A stretch of 64,000 bases of DNA from Trematomus loennbergii (lineage: Eukaryota > Chordata > Actinopteri > Perciformes > Nototheniidae). The notes beneath the pieces are model-generated. The model did no database searches. It was not told the DNA's origin and saw nothing but the letters and a program-made list of their open reading frames with translations. The stretch lies in assembly GCA_012861695.1 (NCBI GenBank), contig JAAOOA010000279.1:55001-119000 (forward strand), written 5' to 3'. A program made the translations under genes and the position numbers. Shown here piece by piece: positions 42,976-57,983 of the stretch. Positions within the stretch are counted from its first letter, which is position 1. Every line of letters begins with the position of its first letter.

Positions 42976-45900
42976 GCAAGTTTCCCGCAGACTTTCCTCC
43001 TCGACCTGTTACGCAGGTAAACATTTGTATTAACAATCAAACCATTGACCAGGGTGTGTTAATAGACTCAGGGGCTGACGAAAGTCTTATGGACTGGGGC
43101 GTAGTAAATCAGCTAGAAATAAAGACTGTTCCGCTATCTCATCCTATTAATGCCAGTGCCTTAGACGGCCGCTTGTTGTTCACAGTTACCCATTGCACTG
43201 AGCCCATTCAGATTACTGTGAATAAGGACCATACCGAGAGCATGCAATTCCATATTTTTGAGTCGGCTCAGCACCCGATTATATTGGGGTTTCCATGGCT
43301 AAAGATCCACAATCCTCACATTGACTGGCGTTCAGGGAAAATTAAAGAATGGGGAGAGGATTGTATGGGCAGGTGTAAACTTTCACAACCTGTTAATGCA
43401 CCAACAGACTCTCGTAAAATCATTATAGATCACCCCGACTATCCTGATCTACAGAAGGTACCTTCCTGTTACCATGATTTAAAGGAAGCCTTTAACAAAT
43501 CCAAAGCCATGTCGCTACCTCCTCACCGAGATTTTGACTGTCCCATTGATCTCTTACCGGGAGCCCCCATTCCCAAGGGGAAACTTTATTCGATTTCGAG
43601 ACCTGAGAGAGCAGCAATGGACGAATACATTTCCTCTTCACTCAAATCAGGAATTATCCGTCCTTCATCTTCTCCAGCCGGAGCGGGATTTTTCTTTGTG
43701 GGAAAGAAAGACGGGTCTCTGAGACCTTGCATAGACTACAGTCCACTAAATGACATTACGGTGAAGAACCGCTATCCTCTGCCACTCATGACATCTGCCT
43801 TTGAACTACTTCAAACTGCCAAAATATTCACCAAGTTAGATTTAAGAAATGCATATCACTTGGTTAGAATAAGAAAAGGGGATGAGTGGAAGACAGGATT
43901 CAACACTCAGAGTGGTCACTATGAGTATCTAGTAATGCCTTTTGGACTATGCAATGCACCGGCTGTGTTTCAAGCTCTTGTGAATGAGGTTTTACGGGAA
44001 TTTTTGAATATTTCAGTGTTTGTGTATCTGGATGATATTCTGATTTTCTCCCCAGACACTAAGTCTCATGTTAACCATGTCCGTCAGGTTTTGCAGAAAC
44101 TGCTAGAGAATCAGTTATATGTCAAGGCAGAGAAGTGTGAGTTCCACACAAAAGAGGTATCCTTCTTAGGATACATAATCTCACCTAATCATATGCAAAT
44201 GGATCCTGCTAAAATCAGTGCAGTATCCCAGTGGCCTACACCAGACTCCAGGAAGAAGGTCCAACAGTTTCTAGGGTTTGCTAACTTCTATAGGAAGTTT
44301 ATTAGGAATTTCAGTTCTGTTGCTGCCCCTCTACATGTTCTGACTTCTCCTAAGGTTCCTTTCAAGTGGACTCCCCAGGCGGACTTCGCTTTCCAACGTC
44401 TCAGAGAGAGATTCACATCAGCCCCCATACTCACCATTCCAGATCCCCAGCGCCAGTTTATGGTCGAGGTTGATGCTTCCAATGAGGGAATTGGAGGAGT
44501 ACTGTCTCAACGTTCTGCAGAAGACAACAAGATGCATCCATGTGCTTACCTGTCGCGGAAACTGACAACGGCAGAGCGGAATTACGACGTGGGGAACAAG
44601 GAACTGTTAGCTGTAAAAGCTGCCCTCGAGGAATGGAGACACTGGTTAGAGGGTGCAGAGCAGCCGTTTTTAGTCTGGACAGATCACAAGAATCTGGAAT
44701 ATATAAGAAAGGCTAAGCGTCTCAACTCCCGTCAGGCCAGGTGGACACTATTCTTTAGTAGGTTCAATTTCACCCTCTCTTTTCGTCCCGGGTCTCAGAA
44801 TCAAAAACCCGATGCTTTGTCTCGTCTTTATGATCCAGAACCACTTGCGGTAGAGCCCAAGACCATCCTTCCACTTAACCGTGTGATCGGAGCCTTTTCC
44901 TGGCAAGTGGAGTCGGACGTAAAAAAGGCGAATGTCAAGAATCCAGCACCTAGCGAGTGTCCCAACAATCTGCTGTTTGTTCCTGAGGCTCTTCACTCCA
45001 AGGTCATCCACTGGGCTCACTCATCTGTGCTTTCGTGCCATCCGGGGGTAACAAGGACAATGTTCAGGATACAACAACGTTTCTGGTGGCCAGCCATGAA
45101 GAAAGATGTGGCAGAGTACGTAGCGGCTTGTCCGGTGTGTGCGTGTAATAAGACCTCATCACAAGTCAAGATGGGCTTGCTCCAGCCCCTGCCGATTCCC
45201 CAACGTCCTTGGTCACACATTTCAATGGATTTTGTGACAGGATTTCCTTCATCCAGAGGCAAGACTACGGTCTTAACAGTGGTGGATCGATTTTCAAAGA
45301 TGGCTCACTTCATCCCATTGACCAAGCTTCCCTCTGCCAAAGTCACCGCAGAGGTCATGATGAATCACATATTCAGGATCCATGGATTCCCTGATGACAT
45401 TGTTTCCGACAGGGGTCCACAATTCATTTCCGTTTTCTGGAAGGAGTTTTGTCGACTCATAGGTGCCACCGTCAGCTTGTCATCAGGATATCATCCTCAG
45501 TCAAATGGACAGTCGGAGCGTCTGAACCAGGAACTAGAGACTACGCTACGTTGTCTCGTCTCCCGGAACCAGACTACCTGGAGTGACCACCTCACATGGG
45601 TCGAGTTTGCCCACAATACTCTTCCTACGGCAGCCACAGGTGTCTCTCCATTCCATTGTGTCAATGGTTTCCAGCCTCCATTTTTCCCTAACAACGAGGA
45701 AGAGGTGAGGGTTCCATCGGCTCATGCCATGATCAGACGTTGTCGACGAGTTTGGGCTGGTGCTCGCCAGGCTCTTCTCCGAAGTTCAGCTCGGATGAAG
45801 GCTGTTGCAGACGTCCATCGCAGGGTCGCTCCCTCCTACAGACCAGGCCAAAATGTTTGGCTTTCCACTAAGGACTTACCACTCCATGTCGCCTCAAGGA

Positions 45901-46310
45901 AACTGGCTCCGAGATTTGTGGGTCCTTTCCCGGTGTCCAGAGTCATCAACCCAGTGTCTGTACGCTTGCAACTCCCCAGAACTATGAGAGTACATCCGAC
46001 GTTTCACGTCAGTAAAATCAAGCCGGTGTGTGAGAGCACACTTGTTCCCGCCTCCAAGCCCCCTCCACCGCCCGAGTTCTTTGAAGGGGGTGAGGTTTAC
46101 AAGGTCCGTAAGCTACTAGAGGTCCGTAATAGGGGGAGGGGGAAGCAATTCCTGGTAGACTGGAAGGGTTACGGTCCTGAGGCTAGAAGCTGGGTAGCTG
46201 CGTCATTTATCGTAGACAAGACGCTTATCCACGATTTTTACAATCAGCCTGGGCCATCAGGAGTTGGCCCTAGAGGGGGGGGTACTGTTGTGCACCGACA
46301 GAAATGCTAG
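42939..46310 (+). CDS. pol: Gypsy Pol (protease, RT, RNase H, integrase, chromodomain)
   Basis: Reached by -1 frameshift, it has about 1,123 codons with no stop. The frame is open further upstream (from 42,738), but that part is a shadow of gag. Domains, counted from the shift: aspartic protease with [13 protein letters not shown] (about 42); reverse transcriptase about 195-375 with [28 protein letters not shown] and catalytic VYLDDILIF (about 363); RNase H with [14 protein letters not shown] and TDHKNLEYI; integrase HHCC zinc finger ([17 protein letters not shown]) and the D,D,E core ([24 protein letters not shown]); C-terminal chromodomain about 1,050-1,105 ([25 protein letters not shown]), which targets integration to chromatin. 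The stop TAG at 46,308 lies 25 nt inside the 3' LTR. Confidence 0.95.
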   Translation, partial: RSCSPVKRRALVSKFPADFPPRPVTQVNICINNQTIDQGVLIDSGADESLMDWGVVNQLEIKTVPLSHPINASALDGRLLFTVTHCTEPIQITVNKDHTESMQFHIFESAQHPIILGFPWLKIHNPHIDWRSGKIKEWGEDCMGRCKLSQPVNAPTDSRKIIIDHPDYPDLQKVPSCYHDLKEAFNKSKAMSLPPHRDFDCPIDLLPGAPIPKGKLYSISRPERAAMDEYISSSLKSGIIRPSSSPAGAGFFFVGKKDGSLRPCIDYSPLNDITVKNRYPLPLMTSAFELLQTAKIFTKLDLRNAYHLVRIRKGDEWKTGFNTQSGHYEYLVMPFGLCNAPAVFQALVNEVLREFLNISVFVYLDDILIFSPDTKSHVNHVRQVLQKLLENQLYVKAEKCEFHTKEVSFLGYIISPNHMQMDPAKISAVSQWPTPDSRKKVQQFLGFANFYRKFIRNFSSVAAPLHVLTSPKVPFKWTPQADFAFQRLRERFTSAPILTIPDPQRQFMVEVDASNEGIGGVLSQRSAEDNKMHPCAYLSRKLTTAERNYDVGNKELLAVKAALEEWRHWLEGAEQPFLVWTDHKNLEYIRKAKRLNSRQARWTLFFSRFNFTLSFRPGSQNQKPDALSRLYDPEPLAVEPKTILPLNRVIGAFSWQVESDVKKANVKNPAPSECPNNLLFVPEALHSKVIHWAHSSVLSCHPGVTRTMFRIQQRFWWPAMKKDVAEYVAACPVCACNKTSSQVKMGLLQPLPIPQRPWSHISMDFVTGFPSSRGKTTVLTVVDRFSKMAHFIPLTKLPSAKVTAEVMMNHIFRIHGFPDDIVSDRGPQFISVFWKEFCRLIGATVSLSSGYHPQSNGQSERLNQELETTLRCLVSRNQTTWSDHLTWVEFAHNTLPTAATGVSPFHCVNGFQPPFFPNNEEEVRVPSAHAMIRRCRRVWAGARQALLRSSARMKAVADVHRRVAPSYRPGQNVWLSTKDLPLHVASRKLAPRFVGPFPVSRVINPVSVRLQLPRTMRVHPTFHVSKIKPVCESTLVPASKPPPPPEFFEGGEVYKVRKLLEVRNRGRGKQFLVDWKGYGPEARSWVAASFIVDKTLIHDFYNQPGPSGVGPRGGGTVVHRQKC
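46272..46282 (+). other. polypurine tract
   Basis: AGAGGGGGGGG lies just before TAC and the 3' LTR start. It primes plus-strand DNA synthesis in LTR retroelements. Confidence 0.8.
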
Positions 46311-46718
46311 AGAGATGCATGTTATTTACGTTTGCTTTCTCTCATTCCAGGCTTCCTGATTATTTTCACCTGTGTCTCCTGTGCTCATCAATGTCAGCCC
46401 CGCCCCTGATTGGTCCCACCTGTGTCTAGTTACCCTGTGCTTATATTCCCCTGTCTCCCAAGTGTTCTTTGTCAGTTCGTATTGTCTCTTGCTATGGTCA
46501 GGTCTATGCTCTTTGTGCTCTTGTAAAGTTTGATTCCTCACTACGTGAGCGCTTTCATTTTGTTCCTCTATTTTTGTCATCTCGGTTAGAGATTTGATAG
46601 TTACCTTTTTTGTTGTTCATTGCTGTATTTGGAAAATAAAGTATCTTACAAGTACTTTACCTCTGTCTCCCGGGTCGTGCAATTGGGTCCTACATCCTAA
46701 GTGTCTGAGTTCGTAACA
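46286..46718 (+). repeat. 3' LTR of the Gypsy element
   Basis: 433 bp, the same length and, by eye, the same sequence as the 5' LTR. It is followed by the target duplication AGTGA. Confidence 0.93.
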
Positions 46719-47689
46719 AGTGAGGGGTAAAAGGAGCAAAACAGGAAATCACACAACAACAAAACCCATGCATAAACATAACAGTTAACATGGTTCAAGC
46801 AAACAAGAATCAGGCTATTATGCACAAAGACACATATATTATCATAAGTCTTAAACAGAGAGACAATAACTTACCAACACTTCTTTTTCCAGCCATGCAG
46901 CTCCTCCGACAGCCTTCAAATGTGCAACTGCAAACCCAACTGAACCGTCATCCAAAATGCGGGTATCTTGTCTTGTCAAGACGCATGCGTGGATTCAAAC
47001 AGCTACTATGGTTTTAGATTAACATTTACTTAGTATTTTAAGGTTTATGAGCAGTGACTATAAATCATTTAAATAGTATGAGTAAATATATAATAAAACG
47101 TACTCCTCCCATACTGTAAATGTATTACATGAATAAAAGGTGTATACATTTAAAATGTTACTTAAGAAATTCTAGTTCTTTGTGAATCTTGATATTACCA
47201 TGTAAAAAGTACGACAGTTAATTAAGTATATTTTACTACACCAAAAAGTCAGTTTTTTGAGTGCAGAGACAGGCTGTGAAGTGTCTTAGGTTCAATTTAG
47301 ACAACTAATGTCTGGGTTAGTGTTCATGACTTCATGTTTATGCCATCTTAATGGTTAATCTCAATGCACACATTTTCCGTGCTTTCCAATAGTTTAAAAA
47401 AGTTTTATTCCACTGTTAAATAACCTGTTCAACACAAACATGCCACTTGTAAAAATTAAATAACATTTCTGTGAACTGATATGTGTTTAGTGAGCTTCTT
47501 GGAGGATGTTCCCTGAAAGATTGTAAAATGTCAATGAAGATGTCAGAATTTGTATTTTTGTGAATAATTACATACAATACATGGAATGTGTGTGTTTGTG
47601 TTCCAAGTGAATCTGTGGCCCCCTGGTGGCCAGTACATCAATTATGTGGCCCCCACCACCATCCAAGTTGCCCATCCCTCATATATATT

Positions 47690-47835
47690 ATTCTGAAATG
47701 GACCAATCTGCACAATGACTACTTTTACTGTCGCTACTTTAACTATATTTTGATGATAATACTTTTCTACTTTTACTTGAGGAACATTTTGAATGCATGA
47801 TTTCTACTTTAACAGAGTATTCTTACACTCTGGCA
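47690..47835. repeat. ACTT-rich repeat fragment
   Basis: ATTCTGAAATGGACCAATCT, GCACAATGACTACTTTTACT and TTACTTGAGG match 21,630-21,790. It abuts the right end of the large palindrome. Confidence 0.7.
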
Positions 47836-50160
47836 CAACATTGTACACTTCAGGGACGGTTTCAATGTTAAATAAGTTCCTTCAATTGGACACGAACCAG
47901 AATGCAGCACCTCACTTTCTGAGCCATACTGAAGCACTCCCCTCTCCCCCTCTTCCTCCAGGTGCTGCAGCCTGCTTCTCTGGGTACTCTATGTCCCTAT
48001 TTAAGACAGTTTCCCCGCATTTTAATCACTATTTCTGCCTTGGAAAGTGACGTTCTCCCCACACTTTTTCCCCTAAAATGATTTTAAATCATTATTTTTG
48101 CATTTATATGCATTTATTGTATCATTAATATGGTTCCCTGAAACAATGCACATACTCTGGAGCTCATTGGGGTCCTTCATATGCTTTAATCAGGCGTTTT
48201 AACACTTTTTTCCATGAAAAAGATTGTTAATCACTATCATGGGCTATATAAATCCAATTCCGGGTAATTCGGAGCACAATTGTACCTTTTACTATTTAAA
48301 TGTATTTGAATTATATATTTTTGGGCTAGGAAAGTGACATTTCTGGGTGATTTTGTCAGTTTATGGAGCTTTGCCCACACATCCTGGAGGTTCCATGCCA
48401 AATGTGGGTGCTGCCAGGCGGAACCACCCGTGGAAAGAAGAAAAAAGTGAGGAAAACGGTTAATTATATCTTAAAATAATCAAAAATGAAGTTTTAAAAA
48501 ATTGTCGAAAAATGACTGAGTGCCAACGGAGAAGGGGCCCGAAAAAGCTCAACCCTTTGGGGCTTCGGGCCCTTTTTTCCCCTTCTCCGTTGTAAGTTGC
48601 AACGGAGAAGGGGAAAAGTGTCCGGGGCTTCATTTCCCCCTCTCCGTCAAAAATATTCATCCATACATTTTGGACTACAGTCTGCACGAAATCGGAAACC
48701 CGGTTTTTGGGTGCACTCAGAAAAGAAACGGCTGTCTGCAAACACGGAGGTGAAGTGTCTGCTCACCATGCACTTTGGGTCGGCCTTATTTGTGCCTCAA
48801 GACCCCCCCAGCCTGGTTCTCACAAAAGTTGACAATGTGCCTTTTTTCTTCAGTTTTGCCACAACGCTCTGGAGGAATGTAAGGGGAGTCAACAGGGGAC
48901 TCTACCCGCCTCATGAGTGCCTATTTTCGGACACTTTTTTTCACTTTTCCGCCCCATGGCCCTGTTGTTTAGTTTGAAAGTGTTCCCCCTCCCGTTTTGT
49001 CTTATTGGCCTGATCAGTGTGTGTGTATTTAGGCTCTGTTTTCCCTGTCAGTGGACAGGTAGTGTGTGTGAGATCCTTGTGGCTGGTGACTGTGTTCACG
49101 GGTAACAGTCATATTGAGGCTGTGAATCATGTGCCCATGATTTAATAAATGCCCACACCGGTTATATTTGAACTCTCTGCCTCTGCTGCCTTGCTTGGTC
49201 GGGCCGCTCAATGGCTGTCTCACAGTACATTACCGTACAATACAGAGACATATACAATACACTTATTCCGACATGTGAAACACTATGTCTTCCTTGTCAA
49301 GTGCTGTGATGCGCCCTGGAAGTATCACGATTTAAACAATGTTTACCCCATGATTCAAACACTGTTCTAAACCATATTTTAGACTGTCCATTTGATGGAA
49401 TTCAATTTGTATTGAAATGTCCATGCATTGTACAATATCGTACACTACGTGGATAAATTGATTATATTAAACGTATCTATCAAACAAACACATAACATTT
49501 TTCTAATAAATCATGTTTCAGAGACAAATTCAGCATAGGTTTTACAAGTACAAAACTTTTTCTTCTCACGTCAGTAAGTTAAAGCAATTAAGTAATTTAA
49601 ATATTAAAATGTACACTTTTTGTGCAAGTATCACCAGATGAAAATACTTTATTTCACAGGGGGAATTTGGTGTTATAAAAAATATATATAGAAATGGGAA
49701 GTTAAAGTAAAAATGTGAAATAAAATATAAAAATAAGATAAATACTGACATAAAAGAAATTAAAAAGAAATGTGCAGATAAAAATAAAGGCATTTACATA
49801 AAGTATAAATAACAATAAATAAAAAGTAAAATGTAAAAAAAACATAGAATTCCAAAAGAATAAAATGTTTCTATAATTTACAGTAGAAATGTTAACATTA
49901 TAATACAATATCTATAAATTGTAGAAATATGTATGTTAACATTTATAAAGTGGTGTGATAGTTTTTTAAAGATAATAATAAAATACAGATTATTGATTGA
50001 AACGTGCAGTTTAATACAGCTTTAACTCAGTCAAATTAGTATTACACAGTTAAATAACCTTGAGGCGCCTTTACCTATAACATCCTTACATGAATTAATT
50101 ATAGGGTTTAATTATTAGATTGTTTAAATTATAATTATATCTCACATTTCCCCCTCTATC
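47836..50160. other. intergenic stretch without recognised gene
   Basis: AT-rich from 49,370. Four copies of CAACGGAGAAGGGG or its inverse occur at 48,524-48,655, forming hairpins. AATAAA-bearing LTR-like sequence lies near 49,140 (TTTAATAAATGCCCACACC). Short open frames lack protein-like composition or splice context. Confidence 0.6.
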
Positions 50161-50262
50161 AGCAGCAGGTGTCAGTGTCGCTCAGGGAAAGAAAACCCAG
50201 ACATGAATTTCTCCAAAATAGAACTTTCCATGACACACAGGAAACTTTTTATAGAGCTGTGT

Positions 50263-50632
<370 letters not shown>

Positions 50633-50679
50633 CAGTTATTCGGCTCGCTGTAATGCAAACTGACATTTAGAGATGAGGG

Positions 50680-52600
50680 TAAAAGAAGGAGCCATGTTGG
50701 AGAAAAAACACTTCAAAATGTCCTGAATCTGCAGATACACATCTCGAGAAATATTCCAGCAGAGTTTGAGGAACACAAGCATTTTAACAGATTCTTACTG
50801 GGTGTATTTCCAATAATATAAATCAGATTAAATGCATATTTTAAGGCAGTGCTGTATATATCCAATCACATCGCCCTATAGTAATATCTCGGTGAAATAT
50901 CTCCAAACTTAACTTGACATAATAAGAAAACAGAAAAATAATCAAATCCATGTCTAAAGGTAGAAATCCAACAACACGGGATGAAACAACAACACAAAAA
51001 TGTAAACCAAAACCTTAAAATTATTTTAAAAGATTCTGGGAAATATGTATAATTAAGATTGACATAACTCTTTGTAATCTGTTGTTTAAATAGTCCAGAG
51101 AAATTACCCTTTTTAATTGTAATCCCTCCTCTCCTTTTACACTGTATTGAAACCAATGTTCTCCACTAATTTGAACACAAATTAATAAGTAAATGTTTAT
51201 AGAGCGGTGCAGGGATGACGTATTCACCCGTTAGGAAGCTGCTGGTTCCCTCCACAAAAAAACAGGGTTTCTCCATAAGATTTAGGAACATAGCTCGAAA
51301 ACGAACCTGTTTGATAAATGCACGTTTTGTTCAGCCGGATAATCTCCACATGTCTACCCTACTTTTATAATGTTCGAATCATAAATCTAATGGCCAGAAG
51401 CAACATGCTAACGTGATGCTATAAAGGAAATACAGCCGAGTCCAGCAGCACGACTTCAACGTCACGCCAACTTCAGATCCATATTCAAACACACAGATTC
51501 TAAATGGTACGAGTTGAAGCGTTTGTTTGAACAGTTTGCAGGAGGCAGGTACTTGCTTTCAAGCAGAACAGGGCAAACTAATTTAGCGGAGTGTTTACGT
51601 GTTCGGCGTAATGACGTACAACGGCCTCCACGACTTCTGTAGTCCTATTCAGCCACTTGGTAACAACCATCGTTTTTTCAGACACGTCACTCTTCAGAAA
51701 TCACCAGTGGGGTCACTGCTGATGGATTTAATGTCGTAGAACAAAACGTGATCCGTCTCTTCAATGTGTCTCAACCACAGACCTTACTTACAGATATTTT
51801 CCTAAACCCTATGGAGAGATCCCATTGGCTCTGAGACGAGGGAACAGGAAGTGGTGAAATGCGAACTCACTTCAGGGATTTAGGACTCGTCACTGCACCG
51901 CTCTATTTGTGTGTGTGTTATATGTTTCTGTGCATGTAAATGGACTGCAAAGGCTAACCTTAAATCAGTAAGTCTGCATTCCTCCCAAAATATGTTAGTT
52001 GCAGACAGAAATCCCCCCCCTTCAGAAGGACTTAAAGCAATCTTCCTTCCATAAATCATTTCTCTCTGCAGCACATTGAACCACTTCTCCCAAATCCTAA
52101 AGACCGGAGTGCGTTACATCAACAGAGTTTCTGCCACGTGTCCCATGTATTACGCTCAGGAAACATAAAGGAAAAGAGACTCTGTGCTGTTTGATGTATA
52201 GTATATGAGGGTGGCTTCAGGAACCATAACTGTGCGTGTCACCGGGACATAAACATCCACTTAGAGAGGCTCTAATGTGGTCTCAGTGATGCAATCGGAG
52301 CAAAGGTCAGCCAAGTTCTCTCTGTAATGCAGAGCGACTGAAACACAGAGGTTCACATGCAGCAGGAACTCATGTCTGGCTCTTTGGTTGGTGGAGAGCT
52401 GCCAGAGCAACCAATAAAAAGTGGTCGTGCACTAACAGGAGTTATCACCGCGACTCAACGCATCCTCAGCCAGATACATGTTGTGTCACATCATGTAGAG
52501 TCTGCAGAAACATAGGTACGTTTAAAATAACAGAAGCTGAGTTCAGAATCTGCAGAAACCTTTGTTTGTGTTTGTCACTCGAAGTCAAACTTGGCACTGT
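50680..52600. other. intergenic stretch without recognised gene
   Basis: No coding or repeat signal seen, apart from a degenerate relative of the 72-bp unit near 51,400-51,480 (ATGCTATAAAGGAAATACAG, AACGTCACG). Confidence 0.55.
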
Positions 52601-52630
52601 GACTGAATTATTTTAAATATGTTTTTGGAT

Positions 52631-52713
<83 letters not shown>
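52631..52713. repeat. (GA)n microsatellite
   Basis: Interrupted GA tract of about 80 nt. Confidence 0.95.
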
Positions 52714-52714
<1 letters not shown>

Positions 52715-53265
52715 GTCTTCCTGCATCTCTTTGGAGAAAATTACTTACACTTTTAAAGGAAACGGGGGGCTGTAAATTCAATCTGGGAGCCTTCAATGCA
52801 TCTTGAAAAATGTGGATTATTCCAGAGTATTGAACATGGGGAAAAGCAACCTTATAATGTTGTATTTGTTTGATTTGTAATAGTTTTGTGTCTTTCTTTA
52901 TTATATTTACATATATACAGTATATATATATATATTTTTTATATTATGATTGTATACAATCATAACCATTATGTGGTTATACATGTATTTTTGTATTGTA
53001 TGTTATTATTATTATATTTTGAACCAAAATTTGGATCAATGAAGTTCAGTTTTTAATTTGCAAATGTTTTTATTCTTTATATTTAAATTTGTGTAATGTT
53101 CTATTTTCAAATTTTCTGATTTCGTAAAGTTTGAATTGCTTTTGTGACATTTTAAATGTATATTTAAAACATTTTTTTTATTTGACATCTTCCGGAAACT
53201 AAGCCTGACATGTAAATATTATAGCCTCTAAAGTGCATTTTTCCTAAAGGTGTTTCCGCTTCTCA

Positions 53266-53266
53266 G

Positions 53267-53335
<69 letters not shown>

Positions 53336-53352
53336 CGTGCGTGCGTGTGTGC

Positions 53353-53398
<46 letters not shown>

Positions 53399-53532
53399 GT
53401 GTGTGTGTGTGTGTGTAATAGGATGCAGAATGAGCTGGCTGCAGACTAATGAGGGAAATATGGAATCAGTGGAGGTTTCTCACTGATGCTGATTGTGTAT
53501 TTCACTCTGTCACTGTCACACACACACACACA

Positions 53533-53583
<51 letters not shown>
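53266..53583. repeat. (GT)n - core - (CA)n cassette, copy 2
   Basis: Same core as at 50,405-50,510 with only a few differences, again with (GT)n on the left and (CA)n on the right. The GT run contains GTGC and GTAT variants. Confidence 0.9.
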
Positions 53584-53584
<1 letters not shown>

Positions 53585-53599
53585 TTTGCCACTCCTCAT

Positions 53600-56490
<2,891 letters not shown>

Positions 56491-56499
56491 GACTGTCAA

Positions 56500-57500
56500 C
56501 CTCAGGCATTCTTTTGCACATCTGTCCTGCAAAAACAGACTCTTTAGATTTAAATATGGCATGCAAACATCTTTCCAAATGCTTTTGCCCCCCACAACTA
56601 TACTTTTGTTTTATTTTTGACTACAAAAACACACACAATTAACAAACATAGACACATTAATATTACATTACACGTTACTTGTTAGACGCTTTTATCCAAA
56701 GCGACTTACATACTCAATACTGTGGACAATCCCCACAGGAGCAATTAGAGGTGAAGTGTCTCAGGGACACAACGACATGCTGACTGCAGTGGGGTTTGAA
56801 CCTGTGACCCCCTGATACCCCTGATCCGATCACCAACGCACTAACCCACTGCGCCACACGCCTCTGTGACTACCATTAGACCCAAAAGGACCCAAAATGA
56901 CTTTTTTACTGTGAGAGCTGCTGTTTCTGTGGAGATCTGAGAACATTCATAAGGAGAAAATGCAGTTTTTCCAAAAGAACCTCTATTTTTGCACATCTGT
57001 CCTGCAGAAACACTAAACATGTTTCTCCTTTTTGAAATATGGCATGCAAACATCTTTCCAAATGCTTTTGTCTCCCAATAACTACACTTTTTGTTGTATT
57101 TCTGACCACAAAATGACTACAATTAGACCCAAAATGACCCAAAATGACCACAGAGGCTTTTGATATGCAGATTTGAGAACATTCATAAGGAAAAAGGCTG
57201 TTTTCCACCAAAGAACTCCTATTTTTGCACATCTGTCGTTCAGAAAACTCTAAACATGTTTCTCCCTTTGTCTCTTTAGATTGAAACATGGCATGCAAAG
57301 ATCTTTCCAAATGCTTTTGCCTCCAAAACGAAATGTTTTGTTGTATTTTTGACCACAATATGACTACAATTAGACACAAATGGCTTTTACACAGTAAGAG
57401 CTGCTGTTTTTATGCAGATCTGAGATCATTCATAAGGAGAAAAATGCTATCCTATTTGTGCACATCTGTCCTGCAGAAATAACTTACATTTTTGTGCTTT
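56500..57500. repeat. diverged tandem array, unit about 230-250 bp, four copies
   Basis: GCACATCTGTCCTGCA, GGCATGCAAACATCTTTCCA and ATGCTTTTG recur near 56,517, 56,994, 57,228 (variant) and 57,461, with TGAGAACATTCATAAGG between them. The first unit is split by a SINE at 56,663-56,863. Confidence 0.8.
56663..56863 (-). mobile_element. tRNA-derived SINE with conserved LINE-type tail
   Basis: The minus strand starts AGGCGTGTGGCGCAGTGGGT, has a B box GGTTCAAACCC, and ends in GTAAGTCGCTTTGGATAAAA and GCGTCTAACAAGTAA, the tail shared by many fish SINEs. It lies inside the tandem array. Confidence 0.8.
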
Positions 57501-57983
57501 AGAGTTTCACATAGCGAGTGTGCACAGATCTGTCCTGAGGTTACACTGGAACATGTTTAAATGTGCTCTCTCTCTCTCCTGTATTTATCGCAGCTTCAGG
57601 ATGATTTGTGCCGTCTGGACGTCTCCTCAAACATCCATCAGCTGCTCACGTTGAGATTATCGTTTGTCTGAAACCCTGAAGACAGAAAGTTGGAGCGGCT
57701 TGTTTTCCGTGACGCCTCGCCGGGTGCCACATGGCGCTCGGTGCCAGATCTCACAGAGTTATGTTCTCTGAGGAATTTCCATGAGATGGCTCACTGAGCA
57801 TCTGAGCTGCACATGAGAGGTGGAGTGGCTGAGGTCTGAAAACTGAGAAGTTAGAAGAGTTTGAAACAGAAGTGACATATTCTGTCTCTCTGGAGAGCAG
57901 GGGTGGATCTCCTTCACCTGCACAATATCACTTAAACAGAAACATGCTCAACACAAGGAGATGCACAAAGACTACAACCAGAC

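Larger units (their letters stand above)
41442..46723 (+). mobile_element. Gypsy chromovirus (Tf1/sushi-like), apparently full length
   Basis: A 5,272-bp element (41,447-46,718) with 433-bp LTRs, an AGTGA target duplication on both sides (41,442-41,446 and 46,719-46,723), a gag frame, a pol frame in -1, a primer site and a polypurine tract. The pol order protease-RT-RNase H-integrase-chromodomain defines the chromovirus branch of Gypsy (Metaviridae); there is no env. I see no difference between the LTRs and no stop in either frame, so the insertion is very recent and could be active. Confidence 0.93.
41051..46783 (-). mobile_element. solo LTR (minus strand), split by a younger Gypsy element
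   Basis: 41,051-41,446 plus 46,724-46,783 form one 456-bp LTR. Read on the minus strand it starts TGTTATGTTTATGCATGGG and ends ATACGTCACA. GTTAA flanks both sides (41,046-41,050 and 46,784-46,788), a 5-bp target duplication. Its family differs from that of the inserted element. Confidence 0.75.
39911..47262. mobile_element. AT-rich DNA element, itself interrupted
   Basis: It separates GAGTCAGCA and GAGACAGGCTG, which are contiguous in the left palindrome arm. Its ends resemble inverted copies of each other: TGCTGAAAGAAACGAC against the complement of GTCAGTTTTTTGAGTGCA. The non-LTR part is AT-rich with many TTAAGTA motifs and no gene. The solo LTR and the Gypsy element are nested inside it. 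Confidence 0.55.
29304..47679. mobile_element. large interrupted palindrome (scaffold of the mobile-element pile)
   Basis: Left arm 29,304-29,382 plus 34,105-35,270; right arm 37,233-37,281 plus 38,928-39,910 plus 47,263-47,679, reading as the reverse complement. Landmarks: AGGGATGGGCAACTTGGATG at the outer ends; CCAATTCCAAACC, GCAGAAACAGGAAATGC and ATCAGCGGATGTTTGCTGGA inside. Arms are about 1.25 kb after removing insertions, and the centre is about 1.96 kb. The outer flanks do not share an obvious target duplication. It could be a long-inverted-repeat transposon, or two opposed copies joined by rearrangement. Confidence 0.75.

Noticed and set aside
57593..57672. Possible terminal exon after TTTATCGCAG reading LQDDLCRLDVSSNIHQLLTL then a stop
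   Set aside because: One acceptor-like site and 26 codons are expected by chance; no neighbouring exons or homology recognised.
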